Assembly (NCBI GenBank): GCA_963930655.1
Contig: OZ005610.1
Coordinates: 12,157,001 to 12,221,000, forward strand
Origin: Myrica gale
Lineage: Eukaryota; Streptophyta; Magnoliopsida; Fagales; Myricaceae
Reading direction: 5' to 3'
Length of the DNA stretch: 64,000 nt
Shown: positions 44,501 through 56,900 of the stretch, one piece after another
How the letters are laid out: each line of letters starts with the position of its first letter
Position numbering within the stretch: position 1 is the first letter of the stretch
Made by a program: the position numbers and the translations under genes
Notes under the pieces: model-generated
What the model was told of the DNA's origin: nothing
Databases searched by the model: none
What the model saw: only the letters and a program-made list of their open reading frames with translations

Positions 44501-47500
44501 ATGACTTTTAATCCTTTGGCTAGGATTCTGGATGACAATCGGTTGACAGGACCGAATTATGTTGATTGGAAGAGAAATCTTATGATTGTTCTCTCAGCCG
44601 ATAAGATCGGTTATATTCTGACATCTGAAACACCTGAGCTTGCCCTGGACAATGCCACTGAGGAAGAAAAGAAAGTCTTTAACAAGTGGCATGATGATGA
44701 TAATATGGCAAAGTGTTATATTATGGCTTCAATCTCAAATGTTTTGCAGAAAGATTGTGAGGGCATAGCTATAGCTGCAGGCACTATGTTGCATCTCCAA
44801 GAAATGTTTGGAGAGCAGGGCAGATCTGTTAGGCAGATTGCTATGAAGAATCTGATGTCCACCAAAATGGTGGAAGGGAGCCCAGTTCGGGATCATGTCT
44901 TGAAGATGATTTCTTTCATCAACGAACTGGATTTTTTGGGAGCTGAGATGGATTATGACACAAAAGTTGATGTCATTCTTTCATCTCTGTCTGATTCTTT
45001 CAATCAGTTTGTCCTTAATTACAATATGAACAAGATGAGTATGACATTGTCAGAGCAGCTCAATATGTTGCATAATAGAATTTTGATTCTAGAAGACTGT
45101 CTTTATGTTCCAGAAGTACGTAGAAATTTGATTTCTGTTTCGAAACATGTTTTATTTGGATATTCGTTTCTTTTCAATTCAAAACTTGTTATAAAGTTTC
45201 AAAATAAATTTGTTGCTTCTGGAATTATTGGTAAGGGATGGGCCATTGCAATTTCTGAAAATTGAGCCCTATCCAATCTGTGAGCCCTGCTTGCAAGGAA
45301 AGATGATAAAAAGTCCTTTTATAGGAAAAGGAATAAGAGTCACAGAAGTATTAGGATTAATACATACTGATGTTTGTGGTTCTTTCAACCACATGGCAAG
45401 AGGAGGTTTCTCTTATTTCATTACTTTCATTGATGATTATTCCAGGTATGGTTATCTATACCTGATGAAGTATAAATCGAAATATTTTGAAAAGTTCAAG
45501 GAATTCCACAATGAAGTTGAGAAACAGATTGGAAAGTCCATTAAAATGATTCGCTCCGATCGGGGAGGCGAATACCTCTTGGATGATTTTAAATTTTATC
45601 TTAAAGATATTGGAATCATATCTCAACTCACACCACCAGACACACCACAACATAATAGTGTAGCAGAGAGATGGAATATAACCCTATTGGATATGGTTCG
45701 TTCCATAATGAGCATATCTGAGTTACCCATATCATTTTGGGGACATGCTTTGGAGACCGCTGTTTACTTGTTAAATAGGATCCCTAAAAAATCAGTTACT
45801 AATACCCCATATGAGTTATGGACTGGCAAGAAGCCAAGTCTTAATCATTTTAAGATATGAGGTTGTACAGCTCATGTTAAAAGGTTTAATGTGGATAAAT
45901 TGGGATCAAGGACTGATAGATGCCTATTTGTAGGCTATCCCAAAATGACTACTGGTTTCTACTTTTATAATCCTAATGAAAACAAAGTGTTTGTTAGCAG
46001 AAATGCTATTTTTTCTTGAAGAGGATTATAGTTTGAATGAAACCGAGAGTAGAGTTGCTCTTGATGAGCAAAGAGATAGTACAATGACTGTGCAGAATGA
46101 GAACAATGAGGATCAAGTGGTTGTTCCCACTGATCAAAGTGAACTTTTTGAGACACAGGAGCCTTGTCGTAGTAAAAAGATTATAAGACCTCCAGTAAAA
46201 TTCAATTTGTTAAATGAAATTTACCAAATGGAATCTGAGGGACTAGAGATTGATCCTTGTGGTTATACAGAGGCTGTTAATGACAAAGATGCTAAGCATT
46301 GGCATGTGGCCATGGAATCAGAGATGGACTCCATGTATTCCAACAAGGTATGGACCTTGGTAGACAAACCAGAAGGCATTAAGCCTATAGGTTGCAAATG
46401 GGTCTACAAAAGAAAACTTGGACCAACAGGAAAAGTAGAGATCTTTAAAGCTAGGCTGGTGGCAAAAGGGTATACTCAAAAAGCTGGTATTGATTATGAG
46501 GAAACCTTTTCACCTGTAGCCATGCTAAAGTCCATAAAGATTCTATTAGCGATTGCGGCATACTATGATTATGAGATATGACAGATGGATGTGAAAACCA
46601 CATTTTTGAATGGGTATATCCATGAAGAAATAAATATGGACCAGCCAGAAGGTTTCATATCTCGGGAAAATGAATCGAAAGTATGCAAATTGGAGAAATC
46701 CATTTATGGCCTAAAACAAGCATCACGTTGTTGGAACATCCGTTTTGAAGAGTCAATCAAAATGTTTGGTTTCTCACAAAACATGGATGAACCTTGTGTC
46801 TACAAGAAGGTTAGTGGGAGTGCTATTACCTTTTTGGTTCTTTATGTGGATGACATACTACTCATTAGGAATGATGTAGGGGCTTTGTCATCTGTGAAAA
46901 TGTGGTTGTCTAACCAATTTTCAATAAAAGACCTTGGGGAAGCATCCTACATACTCAGGATCAAAGTGTTTAGAGACCAAAAGAAAAGATTATTGGGTCT
47001 TTCACAGGTCAATTATATTGACAGGATATTGGCTAGATTTAGCATGGTAAATTCCAAGAAAGGGTTTCTACCCTTCAAACATGGAATTCATCTCTCTAAG
47101 CAAATGTGTCCAAAAACACATGAAGAAAGAGAGAAGATGAGTAACTGCCATTATGCTCGGCTGTAGGGAGTCTCATGTATGCTATGCTTTGCACTATGTC
47201 TGATATCAATCACGCAGTTAGCGTTATGAGTAGATATCAATCCAATCCAGGTCCAGAACATTGGTCAGCAGTGAAACATATCCTCAGGTATTTGAGAAAT
47301 ACAAAACATTATTTCTTAGTGTATGGCAGTGAGGATCTGACTGTCCAGGGATCTACAGATTCAGATTTCCAATCAGATATTGATGATAAAAGATCAACGT
47401 CCGGATTTGTGTTCCTTCTTGGCAAAGGAGCATTTAGTTGGAGAAGTTTCAAGCAAAGTACTACTGCTGATTCTACAACTGATGCAGAATATGTTGCTGC

Positions 47501-47822
47501 AAGTGAAGCTGCAAAGGAAGCTGTGTGGATTCGCAAGTTCCTTCAAGAACTTGAAGTTGTCCATTCGATTGAGGCGCATATTCCCTTAAACTGCGATAAC
47601 AATGGTGCAATTGAACAGCCGGTGGAACCAAGGTCTCATCAAATGACAAAGCACATAGAACGTCGTTTTCACCGAATACGTGATATCATATCCAGAGGTG
47701 ATATCAAAATGGTGAAGGTTGCATCAACTGATAATTTAGCTGATCCATTTACAAAACCATTATCTCAAAAAGTGTTTGAGAAACATATTAAGGATATGAG
47801 TTTGAGATATATGTATGATTGA
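44501..47822 (+). pseudogene. Copia gag-pol polyprotein, defective
   Basis: Gag starts at 44501 (RLTGPNYVDWKRNLMIVLS). It runs to LSEQLNMLHN and then jumps to CLYVPEVRRNLISV, so the zinc knuckle and the protease active site are deleted. A second deletion removes the His pair of the pre-integrase zinc motif, leaving YPICEPCLQGK. The integrase keeps its acidic triad (HTDVCG, RSDRGGEY, VAERWN). Reverse transcriptase keeps QMDVKTTFLNG and LYVDDILLI. RNase H follows to 47822. TGG codons became TGA at 45858 and 46579, and a base is lost near 47157 (before GSLMYAM). Both stops are G-to-A changes, compatible with cytosine-methylation decay. Confidence 0.93.
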
Positions 47823-48572
47823 GTTTGACGTTTTATTTCTTTATTATATGATAATAAAAGTTTATTTGTTTCTCACATATATTATTGTTGTTATGGGTTT
47901 ATACATAACATGAGATGTTATGTATGTAAATTTGTTCAGGTAACATTGTAGAAAAATCATGCTAGAGATTAATGAATCAAAGACAGGGAATAATGATTTT
48001 TCAGTTCCTTGTAAGCCTGAAAGTGTTCTAGACTTTTGTAAACATAAAGTCTACACTTGTTGTGCAGAGAATGATTGATTCCATCATTGAGGTATGACCT
48101 TAAGCAAACGAGTGGGTGTCATGTAACAATACACTGAACATGATCCGATTAAGAACACCTTTTGGAAATGATCACTGTCAGGTTAAAGGTTGTTCTATCA
48201 CAATTCAGTATTTTCCTTAGACCTGAGAAGTTTGTATTTATTCATGAATTGTGTACACAGCTTTGATATTGTCAACATGTGATGTTCATTCAGGACTATA
48301 TCTGGACATGTTGGGTTGTGTGCGTGATGATTGAGTGGTATGAATGCTCAACAAGGAATCCACCAGTCTTTTGGAAAGACAGTATATTCAGTTAGTGTTC
48401 ATGAAAGAGTTGGACCAAAAGAATCCGGCCGGAGTGTTTTACAAAACTATTTTATAAATACATAAAAGTATATGATATATATATTTCAAAATTGTTTTGT
48501 GGTCCAACTGAGTTTGAACCAAGAAATCAAGTTTACATGAGATAGAGACATGACAGTGATATTTGGTTCTGA
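47823..48572 (+). other. Copia region between RNase H and the right LTR
   Basis: About 750 bases without an open frame of note. It is unusually long for a copia 3' leader; function not evident. Confidence 0.5.
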
Positions 48573-48587
48573 GGGCAAGTGGGAGAT
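48573..48587 (+). promoter_or_regulatory. Polypurine tract of the copia element
   Basis: GGGCAAGTGGGAGAT lies immediately before the right LTR, the expected site for plus-strand DNA priming. Confidence 0.8.
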
Positions 48588-49151
48588 TGTTAGAATTATG
48601 TGCCCTCGATAACCAAATTGATTAATCCGGTCCTAATATCTCATATGGAATATAGTATGATGGAAGGAATTAATTGTATGTAAAAGGGGCATATTTGCAA
48701 TAGTCTTAAATTCAAGGGGTCAATTACAATATGTTGATGGACTTGATTGTAATTAGTAGAAGCCCTAATTGTATTAGAAGAAGAGTTCTTCAGTGTTATC
48801 CTACAGCTGGAATTTGAGATCCCTAAGGATCCTATGTCTCATGCTCTTTCTAGGGTTTTTCCAAGGCCTATAAATATAATTGTTATATTCAAAGGGTTGG
48901 CCATCAGAACCTATTAGGGAAATCCCGATAATGAGAGAGTGACATAAATCTCTTAGGAGGCAACACATCTGAGTTGTTGTTCTGAATTGTTGGAGCTTTG
49001 GATTAGATTGTAAAGCGGCTTAAGGTTTGTACATTCCTATATTTCTCTCTAAGGTATGGAATCGAATCCGAAATTATAATCATAATCTTGGTGGATGTTT
49101 TGTTGAAAACATGTTGTTTGTTTATAGTTTAATTCCGCATATAAACTATCA
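48588..49151 (+). repeat. Right (3') LTR of the copia element
   Basis: 564 bases, about 96% identical to the left LTR by hand count. Confidence 0.95.
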
Positions 49152-49720
49152 ATGACGCCCTGTGTGCAGTTATGCGTGAGATAAATTAGAGAATCGCTGA
49201 AAAAAAGATCAAGATTAATCGTAACCTATTATATATTTGGAGATTCTACTTCGATTTTGTTTGTCTCGAGCAAGACACCACTGCCAGCACTAGCAAAGTT
49301 GATGCCGTTGCTTGGATAGCTCTTTACACTTCCCTTGGCAACGTTAAGATGGGCCTCGAGGTATGGTTGTTGAAATTAAATGCCAATGTACTCGGCTGCA
49401 ACAATCAAAGCACAAAACAATTAGTCGAGCCAGCGAAAGGAGCAGCCAAAATAAGAACGAGCACTATGGAAAGGTGACAAAAAGACTCACAAATGAAGTC
49501 AACAACTGTCCTGCCATTGGTGAACCTCCCAGTGGGAGAGGGAAAGTAACTGGTTCCGTAGGGTGGAAAATCGGCTTGGGCACTAATATTGTGATTGAAG
49601 TGGTTGTTTCCGCCATCAAAAATCTGAGTCCCCAAATGTGAATATTGCAGGAACGTAGGTCGAAAGAGCTAAAACTTGTAGGGTGGAGAGAAGAAGGAAT
49701 GCGAGGACAAGTTTCGCCAT

Positions 49721-50104
49721 CTTAAAATAAGAGAGGAAAGAAAGTTAGAATATAAAATAGCTATACGGAGAGAAAGGGAAGGGGTCATGTATATACTGAT
49801 GGACAGATCAAAATTACGTGGATAGAGTATGAATTGCGTATCTTTTTCAATTTCCGAATATTAAGGTCAAGGATTGATATTTAAACCAAAATTTGAATTG
49901 TTTCGTTTAATTTGTTGATATATTTTATAAGATTTATTTTGAATTTTAAAATGCCAAGAGATAGTGATAAGACTGAAACAAATGATGTGCACGAATTTTT
50001 TTTAAAGAGGAGAAATTGTAGCACTTGGATTTTCTTATATTATTGTTAGTAAAATATTTTTTGTATTTAATTTCGAATTTTGACTTATTTAGAAAAGGTA
50101 TTAT
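49721..50104. other. Upstream flank of the GDSL pseudogene
   Basis: AT-rich. It would contain the former GDSL promoter; nothing specific is seen. Confidence 0.35.
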
Positions 50105-50305
50105 GTTTAAAGTTTTGAAATGTTGATTTTATTTGATGAGGTTATTATTTTTAAGAGTATTTAAAGTTGAAATATTGATTTAAACATTTTTTTAAAAAAA
50201 ATAACATTTTCAAATAAAATAAATATTTCAAACTTTAAACACTACACTCTTAACAAAAATAATTGTATCAAATAAAATCAACATTTCAAACTTTAAACAC
50301 TAACC
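50105..50305. repeat. AT-rich palindrome
   Basis: The left arm (GAAATGTTGATTTTATTTGATGAG, given here as its first and last parts GAAATGTTGATTTT and ATTTGATGAG) pairs with AAATCAACATTTC at the right. The centre is near 50195. It has no coding content. Confidence 0.65.
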
Positions 50306-50321
50306 TTATCAAATAAAATTA

Positions 50322-50632
50322 AGGCTTAATTGCACCGTAGGTCCCTGTGGTATAACGTTTTTACAAATTCATTCATGTGGTATCACTTTGTACAAACAGG
50401 TCTCTGTGGTCACCCTTTTAGGTAAAAGTTAGTTCATCAGGCATGAACACACTAACGACGAGTCGGTCGACCGCTACATTAACCACGTCAAAAACGAATG
50501 AGATGATGCGGTCGACCGGCTCTCATTCCGTTAGTGTGTTTACGCATGATGGACGGAGGGACAAACTTTTGTACAAAGTGATACCACAGGGACCTGTTTG
50601 TATAAATTTATATCATAAAGACGAATGACAGT
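50322..50632. mobile_element. Foldback MITE with GGTCGACCG centre
   Basis: The arms repeat TAGGTCCCTGTGGTAT and its inverse ATACCACAGGGACCT. The centre has GGTCGACCGC twice with CACACTAACG/CGTTAGTGTG around it. The general plan and centre resemble the MITE at 220-735. The right end is worn. Confidence 0.7.
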
Positions 50633-50941
50633 GACATGTTAGATGCTGTGTCTACTTCATTATGTTGTTGTCGGATACTCGGTCAAAACCGACAAGTTGG
50701 CCCATCAGATTTTAAAATGGGCTGGGCTAGAAAAATCTCAGGGCCAAGCCCATGCTTTTCCAGGACCAGCCCACTAACTTCTTAAAAAAACATTACTACT
50801 CAGGTTGACACATGGGGTCCACGAGACAATATGTAACCCAATTGGTCCAAAACGACGGAGGCGCCATTAGATCAATGACCTACAACCACGGAGAGGATAA
50901 GGAAAAACAGAGAATTGCTCAAACCGTGAGCTAAACTTCAA
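50633..50941 (+). promoter_or_regulatory. Promoter region of the DEG2-like gene
   Basis: Short upstream region containing GGGCTGGGCTAG and GGCCCATC phrases (GGCCCA-type site II motifs are common in plant housekeeping promoters). The assignment is inferred from position. Confidence 0.4.
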
Positions 50942-53900
50942 ATGGCCGTTGCAGTCACGAACTGCTGCTTCTCTGCGCTCACCTCCTCCGTTAAACTTCG
51001 TTCTTCTCTTGCTTGCCAACGCCGTTTCGCCACGTCGCAGAGATGCGTTGGCTCCATCATTCCTAAAGCCACCAATCATAGGCGCGGAGCTTCTAATCCT
51101 AAAAGAGGCTCCTCTTCGTCATCGTCCTCCGATCAATCCAAAGGAGAGGTAAGCCCTAACATACAGATATCCATATCATGTGTGACAAATCAGTGCTTAG
51201 AGCTGCATTCAGATGATGTAGAACGAGTCAGAAAGTAAATTTGTAATGGGATTTCATAAACATGTTAGTTTCACTACTAAAAGAAAAATTGTTTGGTTTT
51301 ATTCGTCATGAATGGATGTGCGAATTGCGGGATGAATGTCTGAAACATGTCGTGAGAGGTCTATAAATTTTGGTCCAGCCATTGAGTGTCTAGCTTTGTA
51401 CGATGTCTGGAGCGACACATATACAGTGTGGGACACGTGGTTAATTAGGTGCTGATACAATTGAATAGTTGCAAAATTGATGTTTCTTGGAACGGATTCG
51501 ATATAATATTGGGTTATCAGTGTGTAAGTTGAAAATAATATCCTATTGACGATTGCAAATATGTGGCTCTCAAATCTGTAGCTCAGACGAGAAAGAGAAG
51601 TACAGGTCCATGATAATATTAGTACGATAATAGGACAAGGTTTAACCACAAACATGGGTTCAAGTGGCCAGAATCCAAGGTAGATTTGAAGCCATTCTCA
51701 CTTAAGGACCTTATTTGTTTCCTTGTGTATTGCAAGTGACTGTAGCGTGAAAAATGGGAGAGAACAATCTGTGAAACCTGTGTTAGCGCCTTTTATTGTT
51801 ATGATATCTATTTTTGATTGGTATTAGCTGAAATTTATCGTTTCGTACTTGAATTGGTGGATTACTACGTGCAGAAAGAAGCTGTTTCCGAGAAGAAGAT
51901 TCCAGGTAGATCAAACGATGAAAGACCTTCTTCATACTCTGATGCAAATAGTGGAAGAGGGAATATGGGGCGTTCTCAATCAACATCTTTTAGATCAGTT
52001 GGCACACAAAGAAAAGAGAAGAAGGATTTCTGGTTTGATCTGAAGGAGCAGCAGGTACAATCTCTAGTACTTGGTTGTATTATTTTGTTTTTCTGGTTTA
52101 AGAAACTTTGATTGGTGTACCCTTTTCCCCTGAAGAGCCTTTCCCATGATAACTTGGTGCTCAAGATCAAGATTTTCAGTATCTGAAGCTTCTTCCTTTA
52201 CTCGTATAATTTTTTTCAAGATCTGGCAGTCCTATTATCTCTCTTTCGTATTTTACAACGTTTTGCCAAATGAGGTGGTTGCATACATTTCAGGTTGAAC
52301 CAGAGAATCTTCAAGATGCAGATTTTCTTAATGCTGTTGTGAAGGTAGTCTTCAAGCATTGTTTGAATTCACGTACTCTGCCAATTTAATAATGGAAGTG
52401 GTCCATATGTTCATGTGGATGCTCTGCATAATTTCTTATGTTGATTAAAAACTCTGCTGTAATAACCTGGTCTGATGTCCCTGACTTCTGCTAAGTATAG
52501 TAAACTCCGTAGTATGACTTCATGTCATATACAGTATCCTGAGAGAGATATTCAGCCACGTTATCAACACTTTCATTTGGTCTGAGGAGATCCTTTAGTG
52601 CACAGAGCGCCTTGTTCACTCTGGTGTAAAGTATGATATTCCAAAGAAATTTGAGTATTTCCAATAGAAATTTGAGTATGATTTAGAATTGGCCAAGATA
52701 TGTATAGCCACTTTCATGATGTTTGGGTCAGGATTGAAGGGTTACAGTTGAAATTATTGAAGGTGCAACGAGCAAATTTATATTCTGTTACTGAATCAGA
52801 TGTCCAAATATCTTTGTGTAGACAGACTCTTTCTGTTTTCAATGTTATCTTCCATGTGAATTCCCTTACCATGAGTTGTAAGCTACAGTATCCATTAACA
52901 CTTGGTTGGAGTTATTTTCTATATATTAATTAGATGTTTTCTCCTGTCATTTCTCAAGGTTTACTGTACGCACACTGCCCCAGATTATTCTCTTCCTTGG
53001 CAAAAGCAAAGACAATATACAAGCACTGGAAGGCAAGTTTTAAATCTTTAGCTGTTAGTCGTTCTCAAAGAATGCGGAAAATGTTTTTCTTGCAAATAAT
53101 TTCGATGAGTTAAAGCTGGTTTTTTTTTGCTTAAAGTTTATTTTGACCTTCTGGTTGATTTATTGTGTCTGTAATTAATGGCTATCATAAATTAACTCAT
53201 GTTAGATTTTCATTACTACGTATTCCCTCCCTTAATATTTTTTGCAGTGCTTTTATGATTGGAGATGGGAAACTTCTTACAAATGCACATTGTGTTGAAC
53301 ATGATACACAGGTAATCTGCTACAATGTGAAACACGTTATGATAACCCTGGAACCAGTTGTACTTAAACCACTAGTTCTTAACTTTTCAAAAATGCCCCT
53401 TTAAACCATGAACGCACCTTGTATTCGGATCTGCTATTGCCTGCTATAACTAGAAATAGGTAGGTAAGATGAAATCCTAACTACATCACCTTGCATACTG
53501 AGCCCCAACTTCCTCATGTCACCTGAACCGTTTTTACTTAATCAGATAGTTATTTTATTTTCTGGATACATTTTGATTAGTTTAATGCAATGGCTGGTTT
53601 GTGAATTCACTATCCCATTGATTTCAGGTCAAAGTTAAAAGAAGGGGCGATGATACAAAATATGTGGCTAAGGTATTGCTTCAACATAAACTAACACAGT
53701 GCTTCTGTGATGCTTTTCAATGACAATTAACCCTACATATGGTGTTTCTGAGTATATGACTTTTCATTTTATTTTTATCCTCTGGAAGTATAAAACCACA
53801 AACCGCTGAGTAAAGAGTTGTTATTTTGGTGTAGTACCTGTGGAATGGATTCCCTGCAAAGTGGAATACATTCCATGGATGTCATTATCAATGGTTTTCT

Positions 53901-56900
53901 AGTAAGCGTCACTCATGCTACAAGTTTTTCAAAAGGCTTTTCGTTCTAAGAGTTCCAAACTGCATAAAATGAAGAACAAACACTGTACTGAGATTAATTG
54001 TTAAAAAACGAAAATATTAATGTTGAATACGAAGTATGGGAGAGAAAAATATTAGTCTTTCAGTTTAGGATGTTACGGTCCTTGCTGTTCATTGATTAGA
54101 TGATATTATGATCCTATGTTGCTTGATATGTGTTTTATACTAATGGTTTTGATTCTTGGATTCTTTTACTTTAAAAGTGTTTTGGTTTTCACATTGGCAA
54201 ATATGGTTGGAAGATACTTTTAACTGCATAGAGCTAAATTTATGTCCTCAAAGTTATTCAGTTGAGATGTTATAAAGCTTATTCAACCTTGGAACAATGT
54301 TGCTGTCAGTTTACTTTTTTCACGGTGACCTTATGGACAGGTTTTGGCCAGGGGTGTTGATTGCGATATAGCTTTGCTTTCTGTGGAAAGCAAGGAATTT
54401 TGGGAAGGAGCAGAGGCACTCAATTTGGGGCGCTTGCCTTCTCTTCAGGTTTAAATCCCTATTTCATCAGAGGCATGGTGTCATTTGTATTTCTTTTTCT
54501 TATTTCGTCCATTTGCATCCCGTCATGCATTTTGCTTTGTCAAAGATTTCAATGGCTGCCATCGTGCTAAATAACCTTGATGAAGTACCTGCATGTCAAA
54601 GGAACTATTACTATTTGCTCAGTTAAAAAGCTTTCAACAATAAACAGGCCTTGGATTGGGTTGTTTACCTTAAGTGAAGAGATAATATCCTGTGGGTAAA
54701 ATACCATTGTTTTATCAATAAACCATGGTTTCGTGGCTTAATAAAAAATTTTGAAATCCAAATTTCCAACATTTGTAATTCATGACCCTGTAAAGTCGAA
54801 GAACTCTAAATGTTCCATGATTTAAGAGCTAACTCTGTCCACCTAATCCAAACTTGACAGCAAATATTTGTAGTTGATTTCAGATCTATATGTTACATGA
54901 TTAAACTTGTACCAGGGTTATTTAACTATGAACATGTTCAAAACTTGCCGTTATATTTTGAAGAGTCTTGATCTGTAATTTGAGAAGTTTCTGTACTGCT
55001 GTAAAACTGTTTTCTAGGTTAATCTTTTAACTTGCTTTTTGTAATGCTTTCTCGATGGGCAGGATGCCGTAACCGTTGTAGGATATCCCCTCGGAGGAGA
55101 TACAATATCTGTGACAAAGGGAGTTGTATCACGTATAGAGGTTTGATTTCTACACCTTGGTGCCCTTGGTTATGCATATCCCTAATTGCCATCAGTCAAA
55201 CATGCAGCGTGAAGTTAACAAACTCTATCATCAGGTTACGTCATATGCTCATGGATCATCTGATTTGCTGGGAATTCAAATCGATGCTGCAATAAATCCT
55301 GGTTGGTAGAACTAAAAAACTTAAATTAACATTTTCAATCCTTTCAAGTTGGAACTTTCTCCAATTGATGCAATTTCCATTTGGAAGGCATGTGTTTAGT
55401 CAGCCAAAATAACAAAAACACCCCCATCCCCCCTGCCTCTTAGTATCATTTTCTTGTTGGGCACGTCTAAATATTAATCCATATCTTTGTGATAGCAACT
55501 GCTTATACTTGCTAGATTTTAGGTAATAGTGGTGGCCCTGCATTCAATGACCACGGGGAGTGCATTGGAGTGGCATTTCAGGTAAATTTTATGTCACATC
55601 GTCACTGTTTATGTGTCAATGTTTACTTCGTCTGGATTAATTGAATACACGTACTTGTATGTGATATCCCTTCCAGTTGCTACCTTCAACCAATGCAACA
55701 TGCTTGTTAGGCCACATAATTTTCCTAGTTCTGTTGACCAATCGTTATCCATAGCTTTTGTTCATGCTTGTGGTTCTTAGGTTAAGATGTTTAGTTTTTG
55801 GGTCTATTATATTTTCATGAGATGCTTCCTTTAGGTTTACAGATCTGAAGAGGCTGAGAATATTGGATATGTGATTCCAACTACAGTTGTGTCCCATTTT
55901 CTTGAGGACTATGAAAGGAATGGGAAATACACTGGTGAGAATTCTTGGATCTATATCTGAGGGTTATTCAGGGTTTTTTTCCTCTTATTACTAATAATTG
56001 AGTCGGATTTTCTTTTCTCTGTCACCATTTTTTGTATAGATGTGGTTTCTTGGCTTGAATTCCTTTTTTAGATAATTTTTTTTTTAATTTCTTCGCTTGA
56101 ATTCTTGATTTGCCAGTCATATGCTTATATTGATGTCTATGGATCTCTACAGTTACTTTGTATTTTTACACAAAAACACTTGCTTCAGAGTTTTACAGAA
56201 GCAACTATAAATGTAACTTAGATATGGAAGTAATAGATATTAGTGGACGAATGCCTTTCAATATATATGAGCCATATGTAAAGCTTCCTGTCACCGCTTT
56301 TACTCTTTATAACATTCATTTCAAAATTTTAGCACTTAATTGTGGTTAGCACTTAATTTCTTTTGATGTGTTGTAAAGGAATATTAAATATACCAATTAA
56401 CTTCCAGGATTCCCTTGCCTTGGCGTATTATTGCAAAAGTTGGAGAATCCAGCCCTACGTGCATGCTTAAAAGTACAGTCTAATGAGGTTAGTTTACCAG
56501 GTTTTCTTGAATCACTTAGAGTTGTGTAAAGTTTACAAATGATTGCAAAGGGAGAGCTGCATTAGATTACCAAACACAACTTTTTAATTTTTTCTCCCCT
56601 AAGCAAGATAGTATTAAATTGTTTCAAGTAATAAGTAGATAAAAGGAGAGGTGAGGGACCCCACAAAACTCCCAAAATGGCCTTTACAATGCAAAAAGAA
56701 AATCAAACCGCGAAATGGAGCCATGGACTACTCCGCTCTAATGAGGATGGTCATTAACATTTTATCTTCAATGTGGACTCGGTAATCCTACATCTGTTGA
56801 TTAGTTTAGGTTCGCATGTTTTTTCATGGTATCTGGCTTCTGCAGGGTGTACTGGTACGGAGGGTTGAACCCACAACTGATGCAAATAAAGTCCTGAAGG

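Larger units (their letters stand above)
42434..49151 (+). mobile_element. Full-length Ty1/copia LTR retrotransposon, 6718 bp
   Basis: It has two 564-bp LTRs that start TGTTAGAATTATG and end AACTATCA. The target duplication ATGAC is at 42429-42433 and 49152-49156. A Met-tRNA-type primer site follows the left LTR and a purine tract precedes the right LTR. The domain order gag, (protease), integrase, reverse transcriptase, RNase H is that of Ty1/copia. By hand I count about 23 differences between the LTRs (about 4%), mostly transitions, so the insertion is fairly recent but not new. The coding region has deletions, two stops and a frameshift, so it is non-autonomous now. Confidence 0.97.
41649..49720 (-). 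pseudogene. GDSL esterase/lipase gene, broken and interrupted by copia
   Basis: Minus-strand exons are 49491-49720, about 49250-49395, 49152-49159 continuing at 41988-42433 (exon 3, split by the retrotransposon) and 41649-41884. The product has a signal peptide (MAKLVLAFLLLSTLQVLAL), block I with FGDS, a GSNDIFNYF block (oxyanion Asn), GARRIALFSLGPVGCVPARA and the C-terminal FWDLFHLTEHTY with the Asp-His pair. Intact relatives are secreted plant lipases or esterases of about 360 residues. Defects independent of the insertion are one extra base after FGDS, a TAA just before QQPYLEAH in exon 2, and a frame change between FNYFL and QTPETYVD in exon 3. The exon 2 donor is also weak. The gene is dead by several routes. 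Confidence 0.9.
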
